From: Phycisphaerae bacterium RAS1
GTDB taxonomy: Bacteria > Planctomycetota > Phycisphaerae > UBA1845 > Fen-1342
Reading direction: 5' to 3'
Assembly (NCBI GenBank): GCA_007859745.1
Contig: SMLU01000002.1
Location: forward strand, 240,942-304,941
Length of the DNA stretch: 64,000 bases
Both the position numbers and the translations under genes were made by a program. The notes under the pieces were generated by a model. That model made no database searches and was not told the DNA's origin. It worked only from the letters and a program-made list of their open reading frames with translations. Below, one piece after another: positions 33,499 to 42,416 of this stretch (position 1 is its first letter; each line of letters starts with the position of its first letter).

Positions 33499-34794
33499 AT
33501 GAGACTTCAGATTATCGACCCCAGCGTGAGCTTCGACTGCCAGTCCTGCACGCGCTGTTGCGATCAGCCGTGGCACACGCTCATCGAACACGAGAAGCTG
33601 GCCGCAATCGACGCCGTGGACTGGGCGGGCGAGTTTCCGGAGATGAAAGGGTGGCCCCTGTATCGCCGCGCGCAGCGCGGCGAACAAATCGTCTATGAGC
33701 TCGGCAAGGGCGACGGCACGCGCTGCGTTTTCCTCGACGGCGACGGCCTGTGCCGCATTCATAAGAAGCTCGGCGCCGAAGCCAAACCGGCGATGTGCCG
33801 GCAGTTTCCGTTTTTCGCCGCCAAGGCGTGGGATGCGGATTACGTGTCGGCCAACTACGGGTGCAAGGCGGTGCAGGCGCAGCGCGGGCGGCCGCTGCGC
33901 GAGCAAGCCGACGCCGTTCGCGAGCTGGTCCCGCTCAGCCAGACGCCCGTCCGGCCCGACGCGCCGTTTCTGCTGGCGACGGAGCGCCTGATTCCCGCCG
34001 GCGCCGCGCGAAAATTGCTTGAATACCTGGGAGCGCATGCCGCCGCGGATGGATCGCTCGCGCAGCGCCTTGCACGCGTGCTGACCGCGACAGAGCGCGC
34101 GATACGGATCGAGCCGGACCGCGTGGGCGAGGCGATCGCCGCGGGTGACCTCGCTGACGATGAAGACGCAGGCCGAAGCGAACCGTTCGAGTCCGCGCGG
34201 CAGGCCCCGCTGCCGAGTCGATTCCTGCTGGCCGCGACGCTCTTTCCCGACACGCTGCCGCCGGACAGCACGGCGAGCATGGGGATTTTCCGGCGGCTGC
34301 TGCTGGTGCCGCGCCTGATGTCGCTGACCCGGATGCGCGGCACGTACGCCAGCCGCGTGCTGCGGTGCAATGTGCGCGTCGACGCGGTTCTTGACCGGGC
34401 GGCGGCGGCGACCATCGCGCCCCAGGCGGTCGAGCTGCTGGGGCGCTGCCTGCGATCGCGCCTGTGGCAGCAATTCCCCGGCGGCACGCGCCTTCCGCTC
34501 TTGTCGGCCGTGCATCAGCACATTCTCGACATGAACGCCGTCGTGTTCTTCGCCCTGGCGGAGTCGGATCAGCGCGGCTCGCCTGTGCGTGAACTGGGCC
34601 TGGATCAGATCGAGCGCGCCCTGATGCACGTCGAGTTTCACCTTGCGAATCAGCCGCGGCTGTACGACCACACGCTCAAGGCCTGGCTGAAGCAGTCGCT
34701 GGCGTCGCCGGAAGCGGCGTGGGCGTCGCTGCGGATGCTGCGCTGCAAGGCCGAAGCGACGGCGGCGGCCGCCGGGATCGGCGTCGGCCGTTGA
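33499..34794 (+). CDS. YkgJ/FliB-type cysteine-cluster protein
   Basis: A 431-residue protein. The N-terminus carries CQSCTRCC (Cys14, 17, 20, 21), followed by RCVFLDGDGLCRIHKK and AKPAMCRQFPFFAAK, the CxxCxxCC signature of a family that includes flagellin lysine N-methylase FliB. The cysteines probably bind a metal or Fe-S cluster. The 300-residue helical C-terminal part is not recognised. The ATG at 33499 gives MRLQIIDPSVSFDCQSC, and GGAG lies 9 bases upstream. A link to the flagellin gene in this window is possible but not shown. Confidence 0.75.
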   Translation: MRLQIIDPSVSFDCQSCTRCCDQPWHTLIEHEKLAAIDAVDWAGEFPEMKGWPLYRRAQRGEQIVYELGKGDGTRCVFLDGDGLCRIHKKLGAEAKPAMCRQFPFFAAKAWDADYVSANYGCKAVQAQRGRPLREQADAVRELVPLSQTPVRPDAPFLLATERLIPAGAARKLLEYLGAHAAADGSLAQRLARVLTATERAIRIEPDRVGEAIAAGDLADDEDAGRSEPFESARQAPLPSRFLLAATLFPDTLPPDSTASMGIFRRLLLVPRLMSLTRMRGTYASRVLRCNVRVDAVLDRAAAATIAPQAVELLGRCLRSRLWQQFPGGTRLPLLSAVHQHILDMNAVVFFALAESDQRGSPVRELGLDQIERALMHVEFHLANQPRLYDHTLKAWLKQSLASPEAAWASLRMLRCKAEATAAAAGIGVGR

Positions 34795-34822
34795 CGCGCG
34801 CTTCCGTGTAATTCCGTCTTTC

Positions 34823-34874
34823 GGGGAGCATCGGCGTCTCGCCGGTGCGCACCGGCGGGACGCCGATGCTCCCC
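34823..34874. repeat. Near-perfect 52-bp palindrome between convergent genes
   Basis: GGGGAGCATCGGCGTCTCGC and its inverted partner (GGGACGCCGATGCTCCCC) meet with almost no loop. It is the same family as inside flgJ. Lying between two convergent stops, it could act as a two-way terminator, but there is no T tract. Confidence 0.85.
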
Positions 34875-34900
34875 GTGTGAGAGCCCAACCGTGATGCCGA

Positions 34901-35431
34901 CTAGCCTAAGGTCTTCCGGGTTACGTTGTCGGCGAATCGCTCAAACTTGTCGCGGGTCGGGAGCATTAGGAGGATCACCGCCGCGCCGGCGGCCGGCGCC
35001 GCCAGTGCCAGCGGTGAGGCTGTCAGCAAGTACAACACCGCGCCGAAGAGAGCGAAGCCCTCGCCCAGCGCGGCCGCGACGAGCGTAAGCGAGAAGTACT
35101 CCGATTCGAGATTGACGGGCGAAGTGGCGGGGCGCGCCGCGGCCGCGGCGGAAATCCGGGTGGCCGCTGGTCGCTGCGATTCGGCGCCGGCCTCGGCGGT
35201 GCGTTTCTGGAGATCAGCCAGCTTGACGCTGCGAACACCGAAGAACACGGGCGTCTCCATGAGCGCCATTCCGGCCAGGATGGCGAGCAGGAGCTGGTGC
35301 TCGGACTGCTTCGGAATCAAAGCGCCGGGCGGTGTGAGATACAGGAACACTCCACTGAGCACGGCGATGCCGGCGACCATGGCGAGGAGGATGATGGTCA
35401 GCGTGCGCAGCGACGCGGCGTCCGATTTCAT
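34901..35431 (-). CDS. Predicted membrane protein of unknown function
   Basis: A 176-residue protein from the ATG at 35431; an ATG four codons upstream is also open. Four hydrophobic helices are visible: LTIILLAMVAGIAVLSGVFL, LLLAILAGMALMETPVFFG, TLVAAALGEGFALFGAVLYL and PLALAAPAAGAAVILLML. A charged loop of about 45 residues lies between the second and third. The paired small-residue helices and the buried acidic residues (METPVFF, ALGEGF) recall rotary-ATPase c-type subunits, but the similarity is weak and I make no functional call. Confidence 0.6.
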   Translation of the reverse strand: MKSDAASLRTLTIILLAMVAGIAVLSGVFLYLTPPGALIPKQSEHQLLLAILAGMALMETPVFFGVRSVKLADLQKRTAEAGAESQRPAATRISAAAAARPATSPVNLESEYFSLTLVAAALGEGFALFGAVLYLLTASPLALAAPAAGAAVILLMLPTRDKFERFADNVTRKTLG

Positions 35432-35530
35432 GTGTGCTCCCAACGGCCGGTGAAGAGGATAGCACGTGCCCGTATCGCCGCCCGCCGACGTGACAGCTTC
35501 ATACCGAATTCGACAGGGCGGTGGGGCTCT

Positions 35531-35596
35531 TTCCGAGCCGCGACCGTGAGGGAGCGGTTCTTACGCCGGCGCTCCCTCACGGTCGCGGCTCGGATA
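35531..35596. repeat. 24-bp perfect inverted repeat, GAGCCGCGACCGTGA family
   Basis: CCGAGCCGCGACCGTGAGGG (arm 35533-35556) is repeated exactly in inverse at 35570-35593 across a 13-base loop. It is the cleanest copy of the family also found at 315-460 and 33391-33453, and lies just after the 3' end of the zinc-ribbon membrane protein gene. Confidence 0.92.
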
Positions 35597-35620
35597 ATGC
35601 TCCATCAGCGAAACGCGGCG

Positions 35621-36616
35621 CTAGGCGGCGATTTCGATCAGCTCGTTGATGCTCCGTTCGACGATTTCGTCGATGGTTCCGCTCCAGCCGCACTCCGGGC
35701 AGCGCGCCTCGGGCAGACCGCGCAGGCTGTAGCGGCAGGCGGGGCAGGAGACCGAGCGCACCTTCTCGTCGCCCAGCTCCGCGACGCGCGCGGCCGCCTC
35801 GGCTGGCTTCAGTCGCCAGGACCACGCGGTTCCCGCGAGAAAAGCCGTGCCGGCAAAGAGCGGCGACGCGAGGATGATCGCATCAACGATCGAATCGTAA
35901 CCCCGCCATGCGCTGCGGAGGTCTTCATGCGCCAGGACGCCCAGCGGCGAGAGCAGCACCAGCGCGCCAAGCGACACCGAGGTGAGCACGCGCCGCCGCG
36001 TCCACCGCACGCTGCGGCGCCACACGAGAAACCAAAGCAAGACCGTCACGACCGCACACGCCTGGTAGGCCAGCCAGCCGGGCAGCGGCCAACCGGACGC
36101 CGACCAGTACTGGCTGCCCCAAAGCGTGAACGTGAAGGTCCCTGCCAGGAGCGGAAAGAGCGCGAAACTGCACGCACAACGAACGGCTGAGCGGGTCATC
36201 AGTAACCCTCCTTCTGCATCGCGGCTGCGACGGGACCGCAGAACCGGCCAGAGCACAGGACCCCACCAGACCAGGCAGCAGGCGATCGCCCAGAATCCCC
36301 CAAGCAGTGCGCTTTGACCGAAGCACAGACCCGACGCAACGCATCCAACGGGCAGCAGCGGGACCCAGAGGACAGCGTGAAGAAGCAGCAGAGCGGTCGC
36401 ACCAAGCGTGCCGATGGACCGCAGCACGGTCCAGCGCACGTATCGTCGCCAAATCCCGATGAGTGCGACGAACGCGACCAGCGTATCGACGATGCACGCG
36501 ACCTGGACGGCATCAGCAGACCAGCTAGCGCCGATCCAGAGAAGCACCAACAGAAGACCCGTGAGAAAGAACAACAGGGCCAGCACTAGCGCCAGTCTGA
36601 CGGTGCGGTCGTGCAT
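35621..36616 (-). CDS. Multi-pass membrane protein with C-terminal zinc ribbon
   Basis: A 331-residue protein with seven or eight hydrophobic segments, starting with VRLALVLALLFFLTGLLLVL. The last 50 residues face the cytoplasm and contain CPACRYSLRGLPEARCPECG, a CxxC...CxxC zinc ribbon often seen in Planctomycetes proteins of unknown function. The tail ends in an acidic helix (TIDEIVERSINELIEIA). No enzymatic motif is seen. It is transcribed away from the RNase E operon end. Confidence 0.7.
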   Translation of the reverse strand: MHDRTVRLALVLALLFFLTGLLLVLLWIGASWSADAVQVACIVDTLVAFVALIGIWRRYVRWTVLRSIGTLGATALLLLHAVLWVPLLPVGCVASGLCFGQSALLGGFWAIACCLVWWGPVLWPVLRSRRSRDAEGGLLMTRSAVRCACSFALFPLLAGTFTFTLWGSQYWSASGWPLPGWLAYQACAVVTVLLWFLVWRRSVRWTRRRVLTSVSLGALVLLSPLGVLAHEDLRSAWRGYDSIVDAIILASPLFAGTAFLAGTAWSWRLKPAEAAARVAELGDEKVRSVSCPACRYSLRGLPEARCPECGWSGTIDEIVERSINELIEIAA

Positions 36617-36667
36617 GTTCAGCGCCGAATGCGAGCATCGCCGGAACGCGCATGCTCACGCCGGGCA

Positions 36668-36870
36668 CGACGGGTGGCACGGACAAGCGGTACTCCGCTT
36701 GTCCGTGTTATGCCCAAGAACAAGAACCCACGTCCAGCATCAGAATCCACACGCCCGACGGCGGGGCGGCGCGCGGTACAAGTCGCGCGGCGAACAGACG
36801 GACAAGCGGAGTACCACTTGTCCGTGCCGCCCGCCGATGCCCCGGCCGGGGGCGGCCGGGCTACACGTAC
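36668..36870. repeat. Two ACAAGCGG-type palindromes and a GGCCGG element before the rne stop
   Basis: Palindromes GGACAAGCGGTACTCCGCTT (with GTCC) at about 36679-36703 and GGACAAGCGGAGTACCACTT (with GTCC) at about 36800-36823 flank about 90 bp without features. CCCCGGCCGGGGGCGGCCGG follows at 36840-36859 and touches the RNase gene stop. Confidence 0.75.
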
Positions 36871-39740
36871 GGCACGGGCCTCCCGCGGATGTCGGAGCAG
36901 CGAATCTCCACCTGGTCGATGCTGTACGTCGGCTCCGGCCGGATCGAGATCACCTTGCGGTTCTTGTTCTCCCACGCCGCAATCTGCGAGCGCTTGTGAT
37001 TCTGCAGCAGGTTCGCCACCTCCATCGAGACCGACACCTCGATCAGGTACGTCTGCTCGCGCGTCGCGGCGAGCTGAATCGAGCGCATCACGTCCAGCGA
37101 GACGGACTCATTGGTCTTCACCAGCCCGGTGCCGCGGCAATGCACGCAGTCGGTGTACACGCTGCGCTGCAGGCTGGCCCGCTGGCGCTGCCGCGTCATC
37201 TCGATGATTCCGAACGCGCTCATCCGCAGCACCTTGGCGCGCTCCTTGTGCTTCTTCAGGTTGCGGATCAGGCGCTGCTCGATCTGCCGGCGGTGCGATT
37301 CCATGCGCATGTCGATAAAGTCGCACACGATCACGCCGCCCATGTCGCGCAGCCGGAGCTGCCGCGGAATCTCGTCCGCCGCCTCGATGTTGATCTTGAA
37401 CGCCGTCAGCTCCGCATCGTCCTCGGTGCGGAACTTGCCGCTGTTCACGTCGATCGCGACCAGCGCCTCGGTCTGATCGATGACCAGCGACCCGCCGGAG
37501 CGCAGCGGCACACGCCGCGCGTGCAGCATTTCCAGCTCGGCCTCGATGCCGTACTTGTGGAAGATCGGCTCCGGGCCGTCATAGGTGACCACCACATCGT
37601 TCGAGTTCGGGCTGAAGATCGACAGAAATTCGCGCGCCCGCTCGGCCACCTGCGCATCATCAACGATGATCCGCCCGATGTCGGCCGAGAACACGTCGCG
37701 GATCGTGCGAATCATCAGGTCCGACTCGCGGTACAGCTCGCACGGAGCGCGATCGTTCTTGCGGCGGTTCTCGACCGCCCGCCAGAGGCGCGAGAGGTAA
37801 TTCAGATCGCCCTGCAACTCGCGCTGGCTGCGGTTCTGGGCGGCGGTGCGGGCGATGAAGCCCATGCCTTCCGGAAGCTCCAACTTGTCCAGCTCGCCGC
37901 GCAGTTTGTGGCGCGTGTCGTCGTCCTCGATCTTGCGCGAGACGCCCAGCTTGCGCATGCCGGGCATCATCACCATGAAGCGGCCGGGAATGCTCAGGTA
38001 CGTCGAGAGCGTCGGACCCTTGGTGCCGATGCCCTCTTTCGTCACCTGCACAATGACTTCCTGTCCGCGGCGCAGGCATTTCTGGATCGGCGGTCGGTGC
38101 CGGCGGGCGATCTTGCGGCCGACTGCTTCCGGTCCGCCGCCGCCGTCGGGGAAGTACTCCGGGTTCAAGTCGGAGATGTGCAGGAAGCCGTTCTTGCCGA
38201 CGCCGAAGTCGATGAAGGCGGCCTGAATGCTCGGCTCGACGTTGGTGATGACGCCCTTGTAGATGTTGCCGACGTAGTTTTCCGCGCCGGCGCGCTCCAG
38301 GTACATCTCTTCGAGACGGCCCTTGTTGCTGATCGCGATGCGGCACTCTTCGCGCGGAGTGGCGTTGATGATCATTTCGCGCGTCGCCGGGCCGCCTTCT
38401 TCGGCGCCTTCCTCCGCCGGTTCGTCGCCGATGTCGGCCACCACTTCGATCGGGCTGTCGTCGTGCCAGTCGTCGCGATAACGGAAGCGGCGCTCGCGTC
38501 CGCGCCCGCGGCGGCGATCACGATCTCGATCACGCCCGCGGCCGCGCGGAGCGCCCGGCTCCGGCTCGGCCTCCGGCAGCTCCTCGTCGACGGTGGGTTC
38601 TACGTCGGCGTCGAAGTCGATCGCGCCTTCCGGTTCGTGGTCCGCGTCCGTCTCGGGTTCCTCGACGAACGGTCGGGTCGCCGGCTCCTCCATGTGCCCG
38701 CCCAGCGAGGGGTCCTCGAATGCCAGTTCTTCCGTCTCAAACTCGTCATCCGGCGGCTCGAGCGGCGGGAGCGACACCACCGGCGGCGTCGGCGGCATCG
38801 CCGGACGGTCGAATCGCTGCCGATCCTGCGGCGGACGACTCTGCGGCGGACGATCCTGCATCGGCCGCGTCGGACCATGCGCATCGCCGCCCTCCTCGCC
38901 CAGGCGCTGCATGCGCCGCTTCCGGCGCAGCCGCCGGCGCTGGCTGGGCGAGAGTTTCGACATATCGATGTCGTCAAGCGGTCGCGGGCCGGACGGCGGT
39001 TGCGCAGGAGCTGGAGGCATCGGTCGCTGCGGCGGCGGAGGCACTGACTCAGGCGCGCGTTCGCGCGGCGGCTCGCCGCGATCGCGCGGACCGGCGAAGG
39101 GCGGCGGGCCGCCTTCGCGATCGCCGCCGCGGCCACGGCCGCGTCGGCCGCGGCGGCGCCGGCCGCGATCGCGGAACTCGCCCTCCTCCTGACCTTCGCG
39201 GGGTTCTCGTGGGGTGAAAGGCGGCGCTTCCTCGATTGACTCGCCACGGCCGCGGTCCTCAGGCCCGATGTCGCGGCTCACGTCCGCTCGCGGCGCACTC
39301 ACCGGCGGCGCGGGGCGCTGCACAGGCTCCGGTCGCGGCGGTGGAGCCGGATGCTCGCGAGCAGGCGGCGGAGCCGGCGCCGGCCGCGGCTCAGGCGCCT
39401 TGGCCGCCGGCGCCCCGACCGGAAACGGCGGCGGCGCGGCAGGGGGGAAGCGAATAACGAATTCGTCATCGGCCGGCTTCGGCGGAGTGCGAACCGCCAC
39501 GCTCACCGGCCTTTCGTCCGCGACCGGCGGCGCCGTCTCCCGCGGCGGACGCTGCGGCCCGCGGCGTCGGCCGCCGCCGCGCCCCGCCGGTTCGGCCGGC
39601 GCCGGCGACTGGGCCACCACGGGCGGCAGAACGATGGTGTTGGTATCGGGCAGCGCCTCGGCGTCCGCCTCACCGCGACGCGGCGGCTTGCCCTTCGAGA
39701 CCTTGCTGATTTTCTTGCGACTGACTTTCTTCGTAGCCAA
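36861..39740 (-). CDS. rne: Ribonuclease E/G family protein with large N-terminal disordered extension
   Basis: A 959-residue endoribonuclease. Residues 1-455 are low-complexity, rich in Pro, Arg, Gly and Glu, with basic blocks such as DRGRRRRGRRGRGRGGDR. The catalytic core starts near 456 (MIINATPREECRIAI) and includes the S1 part YVGNIYKGVITNVEPSIQ, the DNase-I-like ALVAIDVNSGKF and GGVIVCDFIDMRMESHRR with the metal-binding aspartates, and DCVHCRGTG, the zinc-link. It processes rRNA and starts mRNA decay. The scaffold-like region is N-terminal, the reverse of E. coli RNase E. Its 5' end overlaps the DUF2344 gene by 71 bp. Confidence 0.92.
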   Translation of the reverse strand: MATKKVSRKKISKVSKGKPPRRGEADAEALPDTNTIVLPPVVAQSPAPAEPAGRGGGRRRGPQRPPRETAPPVADERPVSVAVRTPPKPADDEFVIRFPPAAPPPFPVGAPAAKAPEPRPAPAPPPAREHPAPPPRPEPVQRPAPPVSAPRADVSRDIGPEDRGRGESIEEAPPFTPREPREGQEEGEFRDRGRRRRGRRGRGRGGDREGGPPPFAGPRDRGEPPRERAPESVPPPPQRPMPPAPAQPPSGPRPLDDIDMSKLSPSQRRRLRRKRRMQRLGEEGGDAHGPTRPMQDRPPQSRPPQDRQRFDRPAMPPTPPVVSLPPLEPPDDEFETEELAFEDPSLGGHMEEPATRPFVEEPETDADHEPEGAIDFDADVEPTVDEELPEAEPEPGAPRGRGRDRDRDRRRGRGRERRFRYRDDWHDDSPIEVVADIGDEPAEEGAEEGGPATREMIINATPREECRIAISNKGRLEEMYLERAGAENYVGNIYKGVITNVEPSIQAAFIDFGVGKNGFLHISDLNPEYFPDGGGGPEAVGRKIARRHRPPIQKCLRRGQEVIVQVTKEGIGTKGPTLSTYLSIPGRFMVMMPGMRKLGVSRKIEDDDTRHKLRGELDKLELPEGMGFIARTAAQNRSQRELQGDLNYLSRLWRAVENRRKNDRAPCELYRESDLMIRTIRDVFSADIGRIIVDDAQVAERAREFLSIFSPNSNDVVVTYDGPEPIFHKYGIEAELEMLHARRVPLRSGGSLVIDQTEALVAIDVNSGKFRTEDDAELTAFKINIEAADEIPRQLRLRDMGGVIVCDFIDMRMESHRRQIEQRLIRNLKKHKERAKVLRMSAFGIIEMTRQRQRASLQRSVYTDCVHCRGTGLVKTNESVSLDVMRSIQLAATREQTYLIEVSVSMEVANLLQNHKRSQIAAWENKNRKVISIRPEPTYSIDQVEIRCSDIRGRPVPYV

Positions 39741-40620
39741 GAGTGTCCCTCACTTGCAATTGGGGCGATTTCTGATCGCCCGTCACGTCCATGTTCCATT
39801 CCACCCGGCGGCGGTGCATGCGATGGGCATACGTCTCCGCGGGCAGGTCCAAAGCCTCCAGGAGTTCCGTCGGTCGCGCCGTGCGCTGATCCGCGAAACG
39901 CAGACCGATCTCAAGCTGCGAACCCGAAAGCGACAGTGTTTCCACGTTCGGGCGAATGTCGCCCGGCTGCGGCGTGCGGCCCGGACCGGCGTCGCGCAGC
40001 ACGACGACGGACGATTGAGCGAGGAGCGGGGCGACTCGGGCACAGACGCGGGCGACGTCCGTCTCGTCCAACTCCAGCGTGTACCACATGCGGAGCGGCT
40101 GCGGCGACTTGCGGCTCGCGTGCGGGTGAACGCAGACCAGCGGACATCCCTGCGGCAGCGCCGCCCGAAGCTGGCCGACAAGCGCTTGTAGCGTCGGACC
40201 GCCGAGTCCGGCGCCGCCGCCATCGTCGCGCGTCGCGCCAGAACGCGAAGCGCCAGCGAGCGCCGGGAGCGAAGCGCTTCCCGACTCCAGCCGCATCGCC
40301 TCTCCGGGCGCTCGCTCGCCCGTCGCGTTCGGATCGTGCGGCGCGGGCGGCTCAAGCTCGACGATCGCCAGTTCACACGACGACGACACGCCGACCGGCC
40401 GCGGCAAGGGCAGGACGATCCGCGGACGCGGATTGAAGCCCTGTGAAAACGCCACGGGCCAGCGCGCCCGAACCAGCGCTCGCGCCAGCATCCGCAGCTC
40501 GTCGTGATGCGAGATGTAGCGCAGATCGCCCAACATTCCGAACGTGACGGCGACCGATGGCCGAGATGGAACGGGCTGGAGGCCCATGCCACATGTATCC
40601 AACTCCGGGCTCGCCATCAT
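39670..40620 (-). CDS. DUF2344 / TIGR03936-type radical-SAM-associated protein
   Basis: A 316-residue protein. VTFGMLGDLRYISHHDELRM and AFSQGFNPRPRIVLPLPRPV are the diagnostic strands of the family. A linker of about 50 residues rich in Gly, Ala and Ser interrupts it near GERAPGEAMRLESG. It usually sits next to, or is fused to, a radical SAM protein and is often beside rne/rng. Here RNase E/G follows, but no radical SAM gene is adjacent. The ATG at 40620 (or 40617) overlaps the ptsI stop as ATGA. The frame upstream of it is antisense-like and ignored. Confidence 0.85.
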   Translation of the reverse strand: MMASPELDTCGMGLQPVPSRPSVAVTFGMLGDLRYISHHDELRMLARALVRARWPVAFSQGFNPRPRIVLPLPRPVGVSSSCELAIVELEPPAPHDPNATGERAPGEAMRLESGSASLPALAGASRSGATRDDGGGAGLGGPTLQALVGQLRAALPQGCPLVCVHPHASRKSPQPLRMWYTLELDETDVARVCARVAPLLAQSSVVVLRDAGPGRTPQPGDIRPNVETLSLSGSQLEIGLRFADQRTARPTELLEALDLPAETYAHRMHRRRVEWNMDVTGDQKSPQLQVRDTLGYEESQSQENQQGLEGQAAASR

Positions 40621-42359
40621 TCCGCCGCTCCCGGATCCAGCTCCCGCACCGCGTCCTTCAGGAAATTCAGCACCTGCCGTTCCGTGCCGAAGCTCATCGC
40701 CTTGCGCGCGATCTGTCGGCAGCGCTCGATGGTCGTCGAGCGGATGACCTTCTTGATCTCCGGAATGTCCTTGGCCGACATCGACAGCCGCCGCAGACCC
40801 ATGCCGATCAGGGGCTGTACGTACAGCGGCGAGCCGCCCATCTCTCCGCAGAGATTCACGTCGACGTTGGCGCGCCGGCCGGCGCGGCACACGTCGCGAA
40901 TGAGCTTCAGCACGGCCGGGTTGTGCGGCGAGTACAAATGCGCCACGCGTTCGTTAGCCCGGTCCACGGCCAGCGTGTACTGCGTCAGATCGTTGGTTCC
41001 GATGCTCAGGAACGACACGTCTTCCGTAAAACGCGACGCCAGCAGGGCGGCCGAGGGGGTCTCGACCATCATGCCAATGGGCACGTCGCGGCGGAAGGGG
41101 AGTCCCTCCTCTTCCAGGTCTTCCATGGCATCGGCAAGGGCCGCCTTCGCCTGGCGCAGTTCGATCAGGTTCGAGATCATCGGGAACATGATGCGCACGT
41201 CTCCTTCGGCCGAGGCGCGCAGGATGGCCCGCAGATGCGTCTTGAACATGTCCAGGTGCGTCAGGCAATAGCGCAGCGAGCGCAACCCCAGCACCGGGTT
41301 GTGGTCCGCCGTGGCGGCCATGGAGTCCATCATCTTGTCGGCCCCCAGGTCGATCGTGCGGACGACGAACGGCCGCCCGCCGACCGCCTGGATCGCCTTG
41401 CGAAGCGTCTCGTACTGCTGCTCTTCGGTCGGCGGCTTCTTGCTGGCCAGGAACATGAACTCCGTGCGATACAGTCCGACGCCTTCCGCGCCGGAATTCA
41501 TCGCCGACCCGGCTTCTTCCGCAATTTCGATATTGGCCCACAGGGCGATCGGAACGTTGTCCTGCGTCATCGATGGCAGGTAGCGGATTTCCTCGAGCGC
41601 CAGCTCGATCCGCTCATATTCCTTCTGCTGCACCGAGTAACGCTGGGTGGTCTCGACGTCCGGCTTGACCACCACGATGCCGTGCGTGCCGTCGACGATG
41701 ATCGTGTCGCCGCCGGAGATGTCGGCGGTAATGTCGTTCAGGGCCAGCACCGCCGGAATGCCCAGTTGCCGCGCGATGATCGCCAGGTGCGACGTCTGCC
41801 CGCCGACGTTGGCCGCAAAGCCGAGAACGTGCTGGCGGTCGAGCGACACCGCCTGCGACGGCGTGATGTCGTTGGCGATGATGATGACCGGCTCAGTCAG
41901 GCGGGTGATGTCCTCGCGCTGCCGGCCGAGGATGTTTCGCAGGACGCGCTTCTCGATGTCGTACAGATCGCGAACACGGTCGCGCAGGTAGGCGTCGCGC
42001 ACCGCCAGCAGCTCCTTTTGCCGCTGGCGCATCTCCTCCGCGTAGGCGTACGCGGCGGTGTAGGAGTTCTTTTCGATGGACTGCACCACGCGCGCCCGCA
42101 GCGAGGGGTCGGCGATGAGCGTCTCATGAAACGCGAAGATGAGCGCGGTTTGCTCCCCCAGTTTGCGCGCAGCCGCCTGGCGCAGCTCGTTCACTTCCTG
42201 ACGCGAGGCGGACAAGGCCTCGTCGAGCAGGACGACTTGCTGCGGGACGGTGGAAGCGTCGATCGTGCGGCGCGGGATGCGATACTCTTCCGTATCGAAA
42301 ACCAGCGCCGGGCCGATCGCCACCCCAGGCGATGCGTTTATGCCTTTCTTGGTGATCAT
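40617..42359 (-). CDS. ptsI: Phosphoenolpyruvate-protein phosphotransferase (enzyme I)
   Basis: A 580-residue PTS enzyme I. GINASPGVAIGPALVF opens the HPr-binding domain, GGQTSHLAIIARQLGIPAVL carries the phosphorylated histidine, and the PEP-binding barrel shows EGVGLYRTEFMFL, RTIDLGADKMM, IMFPMISNLIELRQAK, GTNDLTQYTLAVDR and VNLCGEMGGSPLYVQPLIG. It passes phosphate from PEP to HPr. The gene follows the HPr gene by about 57 bp. No sugar-specific EIIB/EIIC is nearby, so this is likely a regulatory PTS branch. Confidence 0.96.
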   Translation of the reverse strand: MITKKGINASPGVAIGPALVFDTEEYRIPRRTIDASTVPQQVVLLDEALSASRQEVNELRQAAARKLGEQTALIFAFHETLIADPSLRARVVQSIEKNSYTAAYAYAEEMRQRQKELLAVRDAYLRDRVRDLYDIEKRVLRNILGRQREDITRLTEPVIIIANDITPSQAVSLDRQHVLGFAANVGGQTSHLAIIARQLGIPAVLALNDITADISGGDTIIVDGTHGIVVVKPDVETTQRYSVQQKEYERIELALEEIRYLPSMTQDNVPIALWANIEIAEEAGSAMNSGAEGVGLYRTEFMFLASKKPPTEEQQYETLRKAIQAVGGRPFVVRTIDLGADKMMDSMAATADHNPVLGLRSLRYCLTHLDMFKTHLRAILRASAEGDVRIMFPMISNLIELRQAKAALADAMEDLEEEGLPFRRDVPIGMMVETPSAALLASRFTEDVSFLSIGTNDLTQYTLAVDRANERVAHLYSPHNPAVLKLIRDVCRAGRRANVDVNLCGEMGGSPLYVQPLIGMGLRRLSMSAKDIPEIKKVIRSTTIERCRQIARKAMSFGTERQVLNFLKDAVRELDPGAAE

Positions 42360-42416
42360 CTAACCGCGATCATCGCGGCGGCGCGCCGCACATGCGGACG
42401 CGCGTCAAGTTTCGTT

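Noticed and set aside
34823-34874. Rho-independent terminator
   Set aside because: The hairpin is strong, but it has no T tract on either side and belongs to a dispersed repeat family, so it is listed as a repeat.
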